From positions 185,728,522-185,792,521 of the forward strand of contig NC_092875.1 of NCBI RefSeq assembly GCF_028372415.1: a DNA stretch of 64,000 nt. The letters run 5' to 3'. Source of the DNA: Notamacropus eugenii (Eukaryota > Chordata > Mammalia > Diprotodontia > Macropodidae). Both the position numbers and the translations under genes were made by a program. Below, piece after piece: positions 49,201 to 58,469 of this stretch. Within the stretch, counting starts at the first letter, position 1; each line of letters starts with the position of its first letter. The notes below the pieces were generated by a model. That model saw only the letters and a program-made list of their open reading frames with translations. It ran no database searches and was not told the origin of the DNA.

Positions 49201-52200
49201 TTGGCCACCTCTCTGAAAAATACAAAGTATGGGAGCTGTTTGACCAATCAAACTTATATTTGATTTATAACATTTTCCTTCATTTTTTCATCTCTTTTTA
49301 GGCATGCTTAAAGAGCAGTTTTCTACATATGTACACAACTGGTTAAATAACTACACAATGAAATAAAGTCAAAGCTGCATTTATTTTGAAAAAGATGTGT
49401 CCATCTTAAACTTGTTCATTTATTTTCCATTAAATTATGCTTACTTCCTTTTATTTAAAAAAAAGCACTGCTACATAATCAATTATATATATATAATATG
49501 TGTCATTTTGTATGATCCCCACTACAGGCAACTCTTCTGTAGCCCAACAACATTTTAATGTAAACTTTTAAAAGCAAATATAGGCTATAATAAAACCACT
49601 GCCCAAGCTGCCCTAAGGACAGTGTTGCTATGGGAACCTTGAATTTTTCTGACATTAATATAACTATCAGTCATATCAGAGTTAGCAAGGTTGTAAGGCT
49701 CCTATTTTCTTTGTTGCTAGGTTCCTACACAGGTAGGGGTTACAGAGAACTTTTCTAAGCAGATGTGCTGAAAGCACTTAAGGTAAAACTTGCCTGAACT
49801 GATTGATGTTTCTTCCTAATTCCCAGTTGCAGTTTATATTTTCAAGCCAGTGGCATTTTTTCTGTATGTTTCTTAGTTACAAAATAGTATTTTTAGAATT
49901 CAGACTTAAGAATTACAGAGTAATAACAGAACAAATTTAATGGCTTAGCTGAGAAAGTAAATGAAATTTTGTTATAATGCTTTATTTCTGAACAATCAAT
50001 ATCTAAGAGAATTACCCTTTTCCTCCAGAAGAAGCACCACAGCATGGGTGTCAAAGTAGAGCTTCTTACTCCCTGAAGAGGTGAAAGGAGGTAACTTGTT
50101 TGCTTGTTGCTGTGATCTAGCAGAAGTGCTCAGATCTAGGAAGGAAAGGAAAACGCAAAGCCAAAAAACAGAACACATTTAATATCAAGCAGAAATAACA
50201 TAATAATGTGAAATTCTGAAGCATTTATAAAAATGCATTACTTAGAAAGATACTATTAAATAGCCTATATGCTTTAAAAAATACTATTAATACACAGATG
50301 AATCATTTATTAACTTAAATTAATCTCAGATCTTAAGTTTAAAGGTCCTAGAATCTTCAGCCACAGAAATCATCCAAGCAGCTCTGGAAAAGATACCTCT
50401 GAAACTATCTTTATCCCCTAAATACTGCAAAAGAAAACTCAGAATCTATCAGGGATGTTACCTCTGGGAATTCTTGGGATGCTGGAACAGATGATCTCTA
50501 ATGTTTCTTTCATATTATAAGATTTTATGATTCTATGAAAATGCAAATAATACAAAAGATACAATGATACTCTCCCATCTCCTTTCTATCTAAATTCCCT
50601 AAAATCTAACACTAAGTTGGTACTTCATCATTTCACTTTACTCTCACGTCTAGACTTGGGTCTAGCCTCCAGTTGAAACTTTCTGTCTCTCTCATCTTTC
50701 ACTTATTACAACTGATGTTTCTTCCCCCTAAGAGGTGAAGGAGTTTGCGAATATCAACAGATCTTTGGCACTAGATTATTCCAATTTCAACTGCTAACGT
50801 GTGTGTTCATCCTTCCTTGCCAAAGAAGACCATGCCATCAGAGAAATGATGACATGACTTGCACTTGACTTTGTTTGGAGTGAGGGAGGGCTGTGCAGGT
50901 CACCAGCCTCACTTCTCCTCCAGAGCCATCTGAATCCAGTGACCAGATATTCATCAGGATGACTGATAATATGATAATCATCCATGAGGACTTAAACTGC
51001 AAATGCCTTTTAGGCAAAAAATGATCTGAATAGTGCTTGTAGGTGTTGGACTACAGATTATAATAAAGACTACTTGGTCCGTGAACATTAAAATGAATAC
51101 CATTTTATGAAATGTTAAATATTTGTTCCATTTGGCACTAATCTACTATCATAGATTAGAGGTATAAACTGCTTTGACTTTATCAACCATATTCCTAATG
51201 GCAACACATTTAGTAATTGGGATACCAATTTTTCTTCATGGAGGATGGAGATAGAAGATTTTGTCAATCAACTGTAAATGAATAGATTTCATTGAATTAA
51301 AGTTTCAAAAAGGCTCAGTCTATTTAGTTCTTCTCAAGCAGCTCTTAATATATTAGGAGAAATATTTTGAATATCTTTTCAAAACAAAGAAAAGTAAGCA
51401 ACGGAAAGAGCACTGGCTCTAGAGATAGAGGGAACCGGCTTCAAATTCTACCAAACACTGCCTATGTGACCTTGGACAGTCAATTAATTTCCTTGGACAT
51501 TTCCATGGGTTTCCACCTCTAAAATAGGAGGGCTGGATTACACAGCTTCTTAAATCTCCTTCCAACTCTAGGTCTATGACCCATTTAACTTTACATTTTC
51601 AAAACATACGTTCTTGAAAAAAAAAGAATAATAAAAATAAACATATTTATATAATATATAATACAATACATACATTATTTACACTAATAAAAAAACAGCA
51701 AATAAACCAGTGAACAGAGAACAGAGGCTTTAATCCATTCATCTATTACTATGCGCGGACTTTCTGACTATTTCCTTGCTGGAATCCTTTGTTTTGTCTT
51801 CCTCCATCTCTTGGAATTTATTTACTGGTCATTAAGGGAAAATCGAGTCAGTTTAAGGGGGACATGCCTGAAGGCAGAAAAAAGTTATGTGATTAATGGC
51901 CTTGATAATGGTACATTGTTAAGAACAACAAGAAAGCTGGCAGATCACTGGGAGAACCCAGAACACACAGATTATGAACGTTACACAAATCAGATTTTCT
52001 CCAGGGACTCTCAGCGGGGCACCAACACGCGTGAGTATGTAATTAAATTATAAGACTATTAAGACCAAATACTTCGGGCTCAGAATAGCTGGGTGACCTC
52101 GGGACCTGTGACTGCCGAACCACAAACGGGACGAAGGTCCCCCCATCATCTCTCCGAAAGCCATCACTCCGGCTGATCTCTGGCAACTCTAACCCCTGTC

Positions 52201-53322
52201 GACAACCAGAAGCAATTCAGTAGACTTAGGGCTATTTAAACTTCTGCATCTTATTAAGTCAACGCCAGCACTCCAAAATGTCAAGTCAAGTGGAAGAAAC
52301 TCTCTTCGTTTTCGTCCTAGAAGGCCACCCCCCTCCATCCTGTTTTTAAAAAGAAAGAGAAAGCTCATTTCGCTTCTAAGGGAGGCGGCGATGGCAGGGC
52401 AAGGTGCCCGGGCACCACCAGCCCAAGTCCAGGTTCCAGACCCCATGCCCCGCCCATTAAAGACTAAAGCCACACCCACCCTGGGCGCACGGCAACCGCA
52501 GTAAATACAAGCTCTTCTCGGCGGGGGGCCTGACCACCGGGGTCGGCGCAGCCTTTCCGTGACGAGCAGGGCCCTTGGCTCGCTCGCGCGCTCCTCTCTC
52601 TCTCTCTCTCCTCGGGGAAGAGCGACGAACTCAGCCGACCCCGTCCTCCTCCTCCTCCTTCCCCGAGGCTTCCGACTGCGGCGGCGGCATCCGCGTGCTT
52701 CCCGGCGGCCGGGGCTCCGGGCCTCCCCCATTCAGCCGCCCCCCCGTCCCGTCCCCTCCTCTCCCTCACCTCTCCTGGCAGGAGCCAGCACCGGGAAGCT
52801 GCGCGGGTGAAGGGGGCCGGCGACGCGGGGGACGAGGCACGACTTGCACCAGAGCCTCCGGCCGCCGCCGCCCAGCCCCGTGCCCGAGGGGGGCGGCTCC
52901 AGGGCGCCGGGAGCGGCCGGCGCCGGCGGGCGAGGCGGCACGCGTGCGCCGGGCTCCTCCGCCGGGCTGCGGCTGCGGCTCCGGCTCCGGCTCCCGGTCG
53001 TCTCCCGACGCCTCCAGCGCGAGCGCTCCCAGTCTCCTAGGTGACGGCGCGGGGTTGCGGCGGCCGCGAGCCGAGGGGAGGGCAAGAGGAAGAGGAACAG
53101 CAGCGGGGAGGCGCGCGACAGGCTGCCGAGGCCTACCGAGGAGCCAGGGGGCAGCCGTCGGAAACCCTCCGGGGAGGCGGACAGCCCTCGGAGGTTCCGG
53201 AAACAATCAGTGCCAAAGGTCCCCCAGCGCCTCCCGGGCAGCAGCAGCAGCACCAGCCTCCGCCGCCGGCGGGCCTGCGGGGCTCCGTTCGGTCCGACCT
53301 CGGGGACGACTGCCCCGGACAT
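37241..53322 (-). CDS. MCUR1: MCUR1, mitochondrial calcium uniporter regulator 1 (nine coding exons)
   Basis: The nine exons join to 1,218 nt, encoding 405 residues. The product is an inner mitochondrial membrane protein of the CCDC90/DUF1640 family, known to support calcium uptake by the MCU complex. What is seen: an Arg-rich N terminus (residues 17-32), a hydrophobic stretch [20 protein letters not shown] (69-88), the conserved core [18 protein letters not shown], a long charged coiled-coil region (about 225-380), and a C-terminal membrane helix ending GFYRLWI. Family members show this same order: transit/first membrane segment, coiled coil, last membrane segment. I matched it from memory to human MCUR1 (about 359 residues); [25 protein letters not shown] and [12 protein letters not shown] are near identical. 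It is MCUR1 rather than CCDC90B because exon 1 carries [16 protein letters not shown] and LGDWERSR. All splice sites are GT-AG and no frame is broken, so the gene looks functional. The start codon is the first ATG of an open frame in the CpG island. Confidence 0.96.
37767..37881 (-). CDS. MCUR1: MCUR1 exon 8 (residues 350-387)
   Basis: 115 nt, acceptor TTTTAAAG|CAGG and donor GCAG|GTAAGA, phase 0 to 1. It encodes [20 protein letters not shown] followed by [18 protein letters not shown]. This is the most conserved part of the family and leads straight into the C-terminal membrane helix. Confidence 0.97.
37985..38165 (+). repeat. MIR-family SINE in MCUR1 intron 7
   Basis: ggaagcagcatgtcataaca, gagcctcagtttctttactt and gtacaaatgagagaatacac follow the MIR order. 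Confidence 0.6.
38805..39010 (-). repeat. MIR-family SINE in MCUR1 intron 7
   Basis: ttatttcatttgatctacca, aggttaagtatcctgcttag and cccattactccatctagcag read as a reverse CORE-SINE. Confidence 0.65.
39011..40315. other. Rest of MCUR1 intron 7
   Basis: AT-rich intron without a repeat I can name. Confidence 0.5.
40316..40369 (-). CDS. MCUR1: MCUR1 exon 7 (residues 332-349)
   Basis: 54 nt, acceptor TTTTCAG|TATTC and donor ACATTG|GTAAGA, phase 0 to 0. It encodes [18 protein letters not shown], matching human YSLNEKKLLELRTEIVAL. It continues the coiled coil. Confidence 0.95.
40448..40735 (+). repeat. Mar1-type CORE-SINE with an internal insert, MCUR1 intron 6
   Basis: Head tgatagagtgttgggcttgg, gagctggagaaggaaatggc and tctttgccaagaaaaccc. 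Then about 55 bases (40,633-40,687) replace the expected few, before gtcacaaagagtcaggcaca..aacaacaacaaa. The insert holds a 16-base match to exon 6. Confidence 0.85.
40945..41276 (-). mobile_element. L1/HAL1-like 3' UTR fragment, MCUR1 intron 6
   Basis: ttgagttccaaattctcttt, cattgagaaggcaagcaatt, catgtgtagttatgcaaaaa and ccctcccttctatcattccc are the reverse of the marsupial L1/HAL1 3' end. It stops about 16 bases from the exon 6 donor. Confidence 0.8.
41292..41363 (-). CDS. MCUR1: MCUR1 exon 6 (residues 308-331)
   Basis: 72 nt, acceptor TTCCAG|GATG and donor GAATTG|GTATGT, phase 0 to 0. It encodes [20 protein letters not shown] plus VKEL, where human has DEVIKVRTDTKLDFNLEKSR plus VKEL. An L1/HAL1-like 3' end reaches to about 16 bases from the donor, so the downstream intron flank is mostly repeat. 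Confidence 0.96.
41760..41895 (+). repeat. L2-type 3' end, MCUR1 intron 5
   Basis: cactggactgtacgcttctt, gtatttgtattttcagcact and ccaacatatggtaagctctt. Confidence 0.7.
41930..42840 (-). mobile_element. L2/CR1-type LINE, MCUR1 intron 5
   Basis: Reverse L2 series: gagggtgacatggtcagact, aacagcaggttattacaaca, gtgacaaggacctgcactat, cgacatgctgaatttgagat and gtccagttcaagatgtccaa. Confidence 0.8.
43270..43311 (-). CDS. MCUR1: MCUR1 exon 5 (residues 294-307)
   Basis: A 42-nt micro-exon, acceptor TGCTTTTAG|AAA and donor ATAATG|GTAAGA, phase 0 to 0. It encodes [14 protein letters not shown] (human [14 protein letters not shown]), a heptad-pattern coiled-coil segment. It is too short for gene finders that use open frames alone; its identity rests on the protein match and the exact fit of phase with both neighbours. 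Confidence 0.95.
43880..44097 (+). repeat. Mar1-type CORE-SINE, MCUR1 intron 4
   Basis: gaagattcatctttgtgagt, cttactagctgtgtgaccct, gctgtaaaatgagctggaga and the tail cagtatgactgaacaacaaa. Confidence 0.9.
44127..44300. mobile_element. hAT MITE (MER20-like) with 8-bp target duplication, MCUR1 intron 4
   Basis: 174 bp; ends caggagtccttaacct and aggttaagaacctgtg are inverted repeats. Flanks ctctagag (44,119-44,126) and ctttagag (44,301-44,308) agree at 7 of 8, the hAT pattern. The inside (ggggtccatcacatag, ggctttaccagactgcttaa) recalls MER20/Charlie non-autonomous elements. Confidence 0.8.
44431..44532 (-). CDS. MCUR1: MCUR1 exon 4 (residues 260-293)
   Basis: 102 nt, phase 0 to 0, acceptor TTTTCCTAG|GAG and donor AATGAG|GTAAAC. 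It encodes [20 protein letters not shown] followed by [14 protein letters not shown], the start of the long coiled coil. It is nearly the same in human MCUR1 and recognisable in CCDC90B (KKDMVILEKSEFANLRAENE). Confidence 0.97.
44788..46535 (-). mobile_element. Young 5'-truncated L1 in MCUR1 intron 3
   Basis: About 1.75 kb, same strand as the gene. The minus strand keeps one open frame of 457 codons (46,453-45,080), the C-terminal part of ORF2: [20 protein letters not shown] at the start, [37 protein letters not shown] (the Cys-rich region) and [17 protein letters not shown]. In-frame ORF2 sequence continues upstream to the truncation point ([15 protein letters not shown]). It is flanked by identical copies of gagcaataatctttt (44,773-44,787 and 46,536-46,550); the last T's merge with the tail. 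The intact frame and perfect duplication suggest recent insertion. Confidence 0.95.
46971..47074 (-). CDS. MCUR1: MCUR1 exon 3 (residues 225-259)
   Basis: 104 nt, acceptor TTACTTAG|GG and donor CATCAG|GTTAGA, phase 1 to 0. It encodes [17 protein letters not shown] followed by [15 protein letters not shown]. The first half is almost identical to human. The second half (human LEANMDIVYKDMVTK) is more diverged here than any other part of the core; in particular the Tyr-Lys before DMVTK is Ser-Gln. Confidence 0.95.
47430..47560 (-). repeat. MIR-family SINE, MCUR1 intron 2
   Basis: tcattttaaagattaggaaa, ggttaagggacttgcctccg and gaatttgaatcctagtacca. Confidence 0.65.
47565..47735 (-). repeat. L2-type fragment, MCUR1 intron 2
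   Basis: gtgatgggttttaaatgcca and aatagggaaccactagggct read as reverse L2. Confidence 0.65.
47893..48680 (-). mobile_element. L2/CR1-type LINE, MCUR1 intron 2
   Basis: Starts ttcaataaatcaacaattaa..ctactatgtgccaggcattg, then ctgtgctaggtaa-type ending, gttgggcttcaaaagcaaaa, ggacttgaggcaaaaagacc and tctgttttggacgtgctgac. Confidence 0.8.
48700..48965 (+). repeat. L2-type 3' end, MCUR1 intron 2
   Basis: tatttgtattttcagcatct and gttcctgacacgtagtaagc..aaatacttgctgattga, opposite in strand to the copy on its left. Confidence 0.7.
50016..50135 (-). CDS. MCUR1: MCUR1 exon 2 (residues 185-224)
   Basis: 120 nt, acceptor TTCCTAG|ATCTG and donor AAGG|GTAATT, entered and left in phase 1. It carries the best conserved short block of the N-terminal half, [17 protein letters not shown], which in human reads [17 protein letters not shown]. 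The block starts the family domain after the variable leader. Confidence 0.96.
50798..50965 (-). repeat. tRNA SINE with RTE-type tail, 5'-truncated, MCUR1 intron 1
   Basis: gttcatccttccttgccaaa, gatgacatgacttgcacttg and ccagtgaccagatattcatc. It is a close relative of the SINE at 18,450-18,767 without the tRNA head. Confidence 0.85.
51395..51590 (+). repeat. MIR-family SINE, MCUR1 intron 1
   Basis: aacggaaagagcactggctc, gcctatgtgaccttggacag and ccttccaactctaggtctat. Confidence 0.65.
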
Positions 53323-53720
53323 CGCTAACGCGCTCGCTCACTGGTCCCAGCTCGCCTTCATCCCTCGCCCGCCGACGGCCCCGTCCCTCTAGCCTTGGGG
53401 AGCGGGGAGACAGCAACAGTCAGGCGCTGGGCGAGGAGGTCCCGCCCTTTCCTGCGGGGGCGGGGCCTAGGCTCGGGCTCTGGGCGTGCCCCGCAGCCAG
53501 GCGACGGGGTGTGGCCTGGACCGCGCGGGGGCGGGGAGTGGGCGGGGCGTCGCTCTCTCCCGCGCCAGGTCCTTGTTCCTCTTCTCCAGCTAGAACCGGG
53601 GAGGCCGAGGCTTCCTGGACTCTTCCCTCGGTCCCCAGCATCCCAAGGCAGGGTGAGAGAGTTGGGTCACCTGAGCTGTGAGCTAGGGCAGAGAAGGAGA
53701 ATTGGCTGCTGCTGTCAGCG
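52540..53720. promoter_or_regulatory. CpG island covering the MCUR1 promoter and exon 1
   Basis: About 1.2 kb very rich in C, G and CpG, in sharp contrast with the AT-rich sequence on both sides. It spans exon 1, the start of intron 1 and the upstream side. GC boxes (GGGCGG-type, bound by Sp1/KLF factors) occur at 53,441-53,447, 53,457-53,467, 53,527-53,536 and 53,540-53,547. They place the likely start of transcription between about 53,330 and 53,450 on the minus strand. A CCAAT is seen near 53,791 on the plus strand. No TATA box is evident, as expected for a housekeeping mitochondrial gene. Confidence 0.85.
52770..53322 (-). CDS. MCUR1: MCUR1 exon 1 (coding part, residues 1-184)
   Basis: Starts at ATG 53,322 ([10 protein letters not shown]) and ends at the donor GAGAG|GTGAGG, leaving one base of codon 185. 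The exon gives an Arg-rich leader suited to mitochondrial import, the hydrophobic stretch at residues 69-88 and LGDWERSR at 95-102, all shared with human MCUR1. Residues 103-184 are Arg/Pro/Gly/Ser rich and poorly conserved, including an Arg-Ser repeat (109-120). I chose this donor because [15 protein letters not shown] joins in phase and lines up with human PALVSCRR|ELSLSAG. Other frames across this GC-rich exon stay open by chance. The exact start could differ if an in-frame ATG were used further upstream, but none is needed. Confidence 0.88.
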
Positions 53721-55040
53721 TTAGGAAGCACCGCAGCCTTCCGGGGAAACGACGTCTGTATTACCGAGGGTAGTGAGAAGTTCAACTGGCCAATGGGGTC
53801 ATTTGGCTTGCTTTGAGTATTCTTATTTGTTGCTGGGGAGAGATTTTGCGGGGTGGCATGGGAGGGGAGAGGGAGAGAGAGAGAGAGGATCAAACTTTAA
53901 AAATACTCAAGGAAACAAAGTGCAGAAGGAGACATGAACTGGGCAACTTTGTTACTACTTTGGTAAATTACATTTTAAAAAGCCAGACTACGTAGCAACA
54001 TTAAAGTTTTACATGCTATCCTTTTTTTGGGTGCTTTATATTGAAATATATGAGTTTGATGATGAAGTTTTTTTAAAGTCCACAGGTAGCTCTGCAGCTA
54101 CTCCTTTCTCTAGTTTCATTTTTCCTTTTCAGCACAAAAACCCGGCAACCTCTTGACTGCAGGTATTGAACTATATGACCTCCTAGGTCTCTTCCAGCTC
54201 TAATCCTTTGATCCTACAAATAAACCAAGGTTGGGATTCGTGTCCCCAAGTTTGAGGATGGCACTGAACATGCTATAACTTTTGTTGTTCTTGGGCTTAA
54301 AGCAGCACAGCAATGAAAATGGGACAACTTGGAGCATAGCAAACCAATTGGAAACCCAATTTAAAGCAAGAAGGGTACTTGAAATCACCTCTGGTGTTTA
54401 TTAGAGATTATTGGGGCTGTATGCTCATCAGCATTCCCAGTTTAGGGACAAAATAAAAAAACAACACGGTAGTAGCTAGTACCATATAGCGGGAATTGCT
54501 ACTATGGAGTTTTCAGTTTGTATCGGAAGTGAATATGATGCCTCAAGATTCTGGGTCTGTGGATGTCTTTGACTGATAAATTTCAGTCTCCTTGTAGCCA
54601 GGAAAGGGCCAAGTATGGTAAGACCATGAGAATATACAGAAGTCTGCTGCACAGACAGGTAAGGTTTGATAAAGAGTACAGGTATAGTACAAAAGAAATA
54701 TAATGTTGCCTTTATTGTTTCAAGTTTCTATTTTGAGAAATTTGGGGGTTCTGGATGTTTTTATCAAATAAATGGAATTTCTTTTCCATCTATGACTTAA
54801 GGACAAACTAGGCTAAAAATAAATTCTTGCATTATAAGCCCACCAGCTAACCAGCACAGTCTCCCTCATATTTCCCCCCCCCCCAAAAAAAAGTAGGAGT
54901 GGGTAGAGATACTGTACTACATAGGTCCCTCTGACATTCACCAGAATTGCCAGATGTCTCATCCAAGTCTGGATCTGGCTTAGAGATTTAATTTTCATTT
55001 TAATTTCATTTTATTAGTAAAATTTTATCATTTGCTATAT
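53721..55040. other. Unassigned sequence upstream of MCUR1
   Basis: A (GA)n run (53,870-53,888) and a C11A8 run near 54,878 are seen; 54,060-54,215 may be a worn MIR. No gene found. Confidence 0.45.
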
Positions 55041-55044
55041 ATAT

Positions 55045-55172
55045 AGTGGTATCATGTCAGTGGATAGAGAGCTGGCCATGGAATCTGAAAGATCAGGATT
55101 CAAATCCTTCTTCTGACATATAATTGGCTATGTTGCCCTGGGCAAATCTCCTGACTTCTTGGAATTTCATCA
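55045..55172 (+). repeat. SINE fragment (MIR/tRNA type)
   Basis: gtcagtggatagagagctgg, aggattcaaatccttcttct and gttgccctgggcaaatctcc. Confidence 0.65.
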
Positions 55173-55185
55173 CACAGACATAGAA

Positions 55186-55206
55186 CACACACACACACAC
55201 ACACAC
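55186..55206. repeat. (AC)n microsatellite
   Basis: About ten AC units. Confidence 0.9.
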
Positions 55207-57280
55207 GTACACCTCCCTCTCTATAACCTCCTTCCTAAAGAGGAAAAGCCATTCCATTAGTCCCTGACTCCTTTCCAAGGACTCAAATCCCATTCAATCC
55301 CATTCATTCATCCCATCAAATCTCCAGCCTAGTCTTATGTCTTGGAGGAAGGGGAATAACACCATTCCTTTGACTCTAAGTACTGAGTTCCTTCCCTGTA
55401 TTTCATAAGGCTCTGAGAGAACTCTACTTTGATGCCAAACCACAATAGACAGTAATGAAAATCCATCTAAATTCTTTCTTCAATAATTAGCAAACTCCTC
55501 CATGTTCCTACCTTCCCCATTCTAGTGATTCTGAATTTCCAGAGCTTTTTATTCAGATGTCATCCCCTAATCCCTAATTCCCATTCTGTTCAAATTCTGC
55601 TATCCCAACTTGAAAGCCACCCCTTTTACTATGCATTCTGGAATGCCTCTTCCATAGACAACAAGCTTCCTTTCCATTTAAATCTTTTTCTTTCCCACTC
55701 TTTCCATCTAGTGTCTCTCAGTGAGACCCTGCGCCCTCCTGGGATACAACCTCCGTTGGTCACCTTTTCCAGCAATGACTATACTTAAAACTTTTTCCCT
55801 GGTCCAGGTGCGGAAGTTGGTCTTTGCTTCTTATTGCTGCTTCCTGGCTCTCCTTCCACCATTATCGCTCTGTAACCTTTCCTCCTTTGAACTTCATTCA
55901 ATCCATATCTAGTACTCAAAATTCTCTACTACTAAGACACTCTGCTTTCTCAATGAGTTGTGTCTGGCTTAGTCTTTCTTTTCTTTCCTCTCCAACTTCT
56001 TTCCTAATATCAGGGGATATAAGCTTATATATTGATTTTCCTTCAAGTACCCTAACCTCACAGGTCACTAACATTCATTTCATATCATGTGTTATTCCAT
56101 CCCACCTTAATCACACAGAAAAATTGTTGTAATCTTGCCATGATAAATATTCTACTTCTGTGTTCGTGAACTCTTAGATTCCCATTTCTGATCACAATCT
56201 AATGTCATTTTACCTCTCCCTCTGCTTTTGCAATGCCAAACCCTGTTTTTCCTCCACACTGACTTCAGATCCCTTGACCCTCAGTTCTTGATCCCAGGTT
56301 ATCCCCCCCTGCACTAGCTGCACTCTCTTCCTTTTCTGATCTTGACCCTTTGGTGAATCAGTGCAGCTCTATGCAGTCTTCTCTTGAGTCCCTGGCCTCT
56401 TTAAGATACCACCAATTATTCCCTGCCAATCCTCAGCCTTGAGTAACTCTGACCATTCAATGCCACTGCTTCTTCACATATGCTGCTGAATAAAGCTGGA
56501 TAAAATCACTAAACTGTGCAGACTGTATCCACTACAAATTTGTTATATGATCTCTACTGGACCCTCATTGTTGCAAGACAATCCCTTTACATTTTCCTAA
56601 TTCACTATCCCACTCCCTACAACTTCTTCCAAACCTTTTCTTCCATCCTCAGACCTCTTATGGTGTCTCCCCCCGCCCCACGTCATCTTCTCAGCTAAGA
56701 ACCTTGCCTCACATTTTACTGAAAAAACTAATGACATTTACTGAAAGCTCCATCTTTCTCCCTCATCATGTCACATCACACTTTCCCCATCCCATCTCAA
56801 ATGAAGGGAAGGGTCTCACTCTTTGCCCTCTACCTGCATAAGCAATCCCATTCTATTTTGTCTCTTTCAGCATCATCCCCTCTATCATCCCCACCTTAAC
56901 TTCTCTTCAATCTCTCCCTGTCTACTGACCATTTCTCTACTACCTACAAACATACCTGTGTCTCCCCCACCCTCAAAACACCTTCACTTGATCCCATCCA
57001 CCCCCAATAATTATTGCCACATATCTCTCCTTTTTGTAGCTAAACTCCTGAAGTCATCTATAATAGGTGTCTCTACTTCTTTCCTTTTACTCTCTGTACT
57101 AGCTATAGTCTGACTTTCAATCACATTTGACTTATACTATTTCCAAAGTTACTAATAATCTCTTAATTGCCAAATCTAATGATCTTTTATCAGTCCTCTT
57201 CCTTCTTAACCTTTCTGTAACATTTATCACTGTTGATCACCCTCTCCTTGATACTGGCTTCTCTTTTTTTCCCCCTAGAA

Positions 57281-57362
57281 ACAATTCTTTCCATGTTCTC
57301 CTACCTACTGAGTACTCAATCACAATTCTTTCCATGTTCTCCTACCTACTGAGTACTCAATC
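57281..57362 (+). repeat. 41-bp perfect tandem duplication
   Basis: Two identical units, 57,281-57,321 and 57,322-57,362, each starting acaattctttccatgttctc, inside the L2 copy. Confidence 0.97.
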
Positions 57363-57530
57363 TCCCTTGTTTCTTCCTGTCCAGGTCATGCCACTAATGC
57401 TGAAAGGACGCTTCTTCATACTATTACACTTGATATCATCCATTCCTATGGATTCAGTTATCTCTGCAGATGATTCTCAAAGATATTTATCTAGTCCTAA
57501 CCTCTCTTCTGACCTCCAGTCTGGCATCTC

Positions 57531-58007
57531 TGTGACTTTTAAAAGGTTTGAGAGACATGGTTTCTGGGCAACTAATCATTTTATTAACAATGCTAGCATA
57601 TTATTAATAAAAAAGATCAGTGGTACTTTCAAATACCAAAGACCTTCATGGTGGTAGGCTTGTAGTTTATATGCCCTTGGAAAAATGGGTGTTCCTGAGG
57701 GTGACAGTTAATGAGAAAATGAATATTATAGTGAGATGTGGGTTCTTTCTAATTAAAGTCTTAGGGGTATGTGACTTTGATCACATCTTGGTCAAAGAGA
57801 CTTGTCAGTATACATATCAAAGAGGGAACCCACTTTTACCCCAGACCTGAAAGACCAAATACAAAGAATAGGAATTCACCAATTCTCTCGTTCTGGTTAG
57901 ATAAATTTTTTCTAAGATTTCCTACAATGAATAAGGAAATAGAAAACCTTTTAATCCTGATTCAGTAATTGGTCATTAATATAAGAAAGAAATAATTATT
58001 TCTCTCA
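57531..58007 (-). mobile_element. Solo LTR, 477 bp, inside an L2
   Basis: On the minus strand it begins TGAGAGAAATA and ends AAAAGTCACA, with AATAAA at 57,585-57,580 about 50 bases before the end. It is flanked by tctc on both sides (57,527-57,530 and 58,008-58,011), and the L2 continues across it (ctggcatctc / cagctgcctattgg). Family unknown. Confidence 0.6.
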
Positions 58008-58469
58008 TCTCCAGCTGCCTATTGGACACCTTGAACTAGATGTCTTGTAAAATACTTAAACTCAACATGTCTAAAACTGAACTCATTGTCTTCTTGACAC
58101 TTGCCCTCCCTATTCCCTGTTGCTGTCAAGTGCACTATCAGTGACCCAGGATAGGTACGTCCTTGACTTCTTACTATTTCCACACTCAACCCTACTCTCC
58201 ATATCCAATCTGTTGCCAAGGTCTGTCAGTTTTACTCTTACAACATCTCTCAAATACATCCTCTTCTTTCTTTCGATACCCTGGTACCCTGGTAGAGGCC
58301 TTTATCTCATGCCTAGACTATTGAAATAATCTGCTGGTTGGTCTCCCTGCCACAGGTCTCTCCCAATTCCAGTCTACTTTCCACTCTCCTATTAAAGTGA
58401 TCTTCCTAAAGTGCAGATTTAACCATGTCACTCTCTCAATAAACTATAGTAGTTTGCTATCATACCCAG

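Larger units (their letters stand above)
55300..58469 (+). mobile_element. Long L2/CR1-type LINE with endonuclease and reverse transcriptase parts
   Basis: Over 2.6 kb without its insert, unusually long for L2. Endonuclease end: FWNASSIDNKLPFHLNLFLS, then SETLRPPG (55,525-55,790). Middle: ISLYIDFPSSTLTSQ. Reverse transcriptase: FITVDHPLLDTGFSFF and the ADDSQRYLSSPNLSSDLQSG block (YADD-box region) near 57,470-57,525; then NMSKTELI-like NMSKTELIVFLTLALPIP near 58,065. The frame is broken many times by stops and shifts, so it is dead. A 41-bp tandem duplication (57,281-57,362) and an LTR at 57,531-58,007 interrupt it. Confidence 0.85.

Noticed and set aside
51751-52053. 100-codon plus-strand frame in MCUR1 intron 1
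   Set aside because: No recognisable domain, no codon or conservation signal visible; likely chance.
52189-52731. 180-codon minus-strand frame next to exon 1
   Set aside because: It reads mostly intron 1 beyond the strong donor at 52,770; the true exon frame continues into exon 2 in phase.
53323-53560. A divergent second gene starting in the CpG island
   Set aside because: The next gene upstream of MCUR1 in human (RNF182, from memory) is far away, and no exon or splice signal on the plus strand could be supported here.
52575-53681. 368-codon open frame on the plus strand across the CpG island
   Set aside because: It lies antisense over MCUR1 exon 1, is low-complexity Pro/Arg/Ser/Gly as expected of any frame in such GC-rich DNA, and shows no domain.
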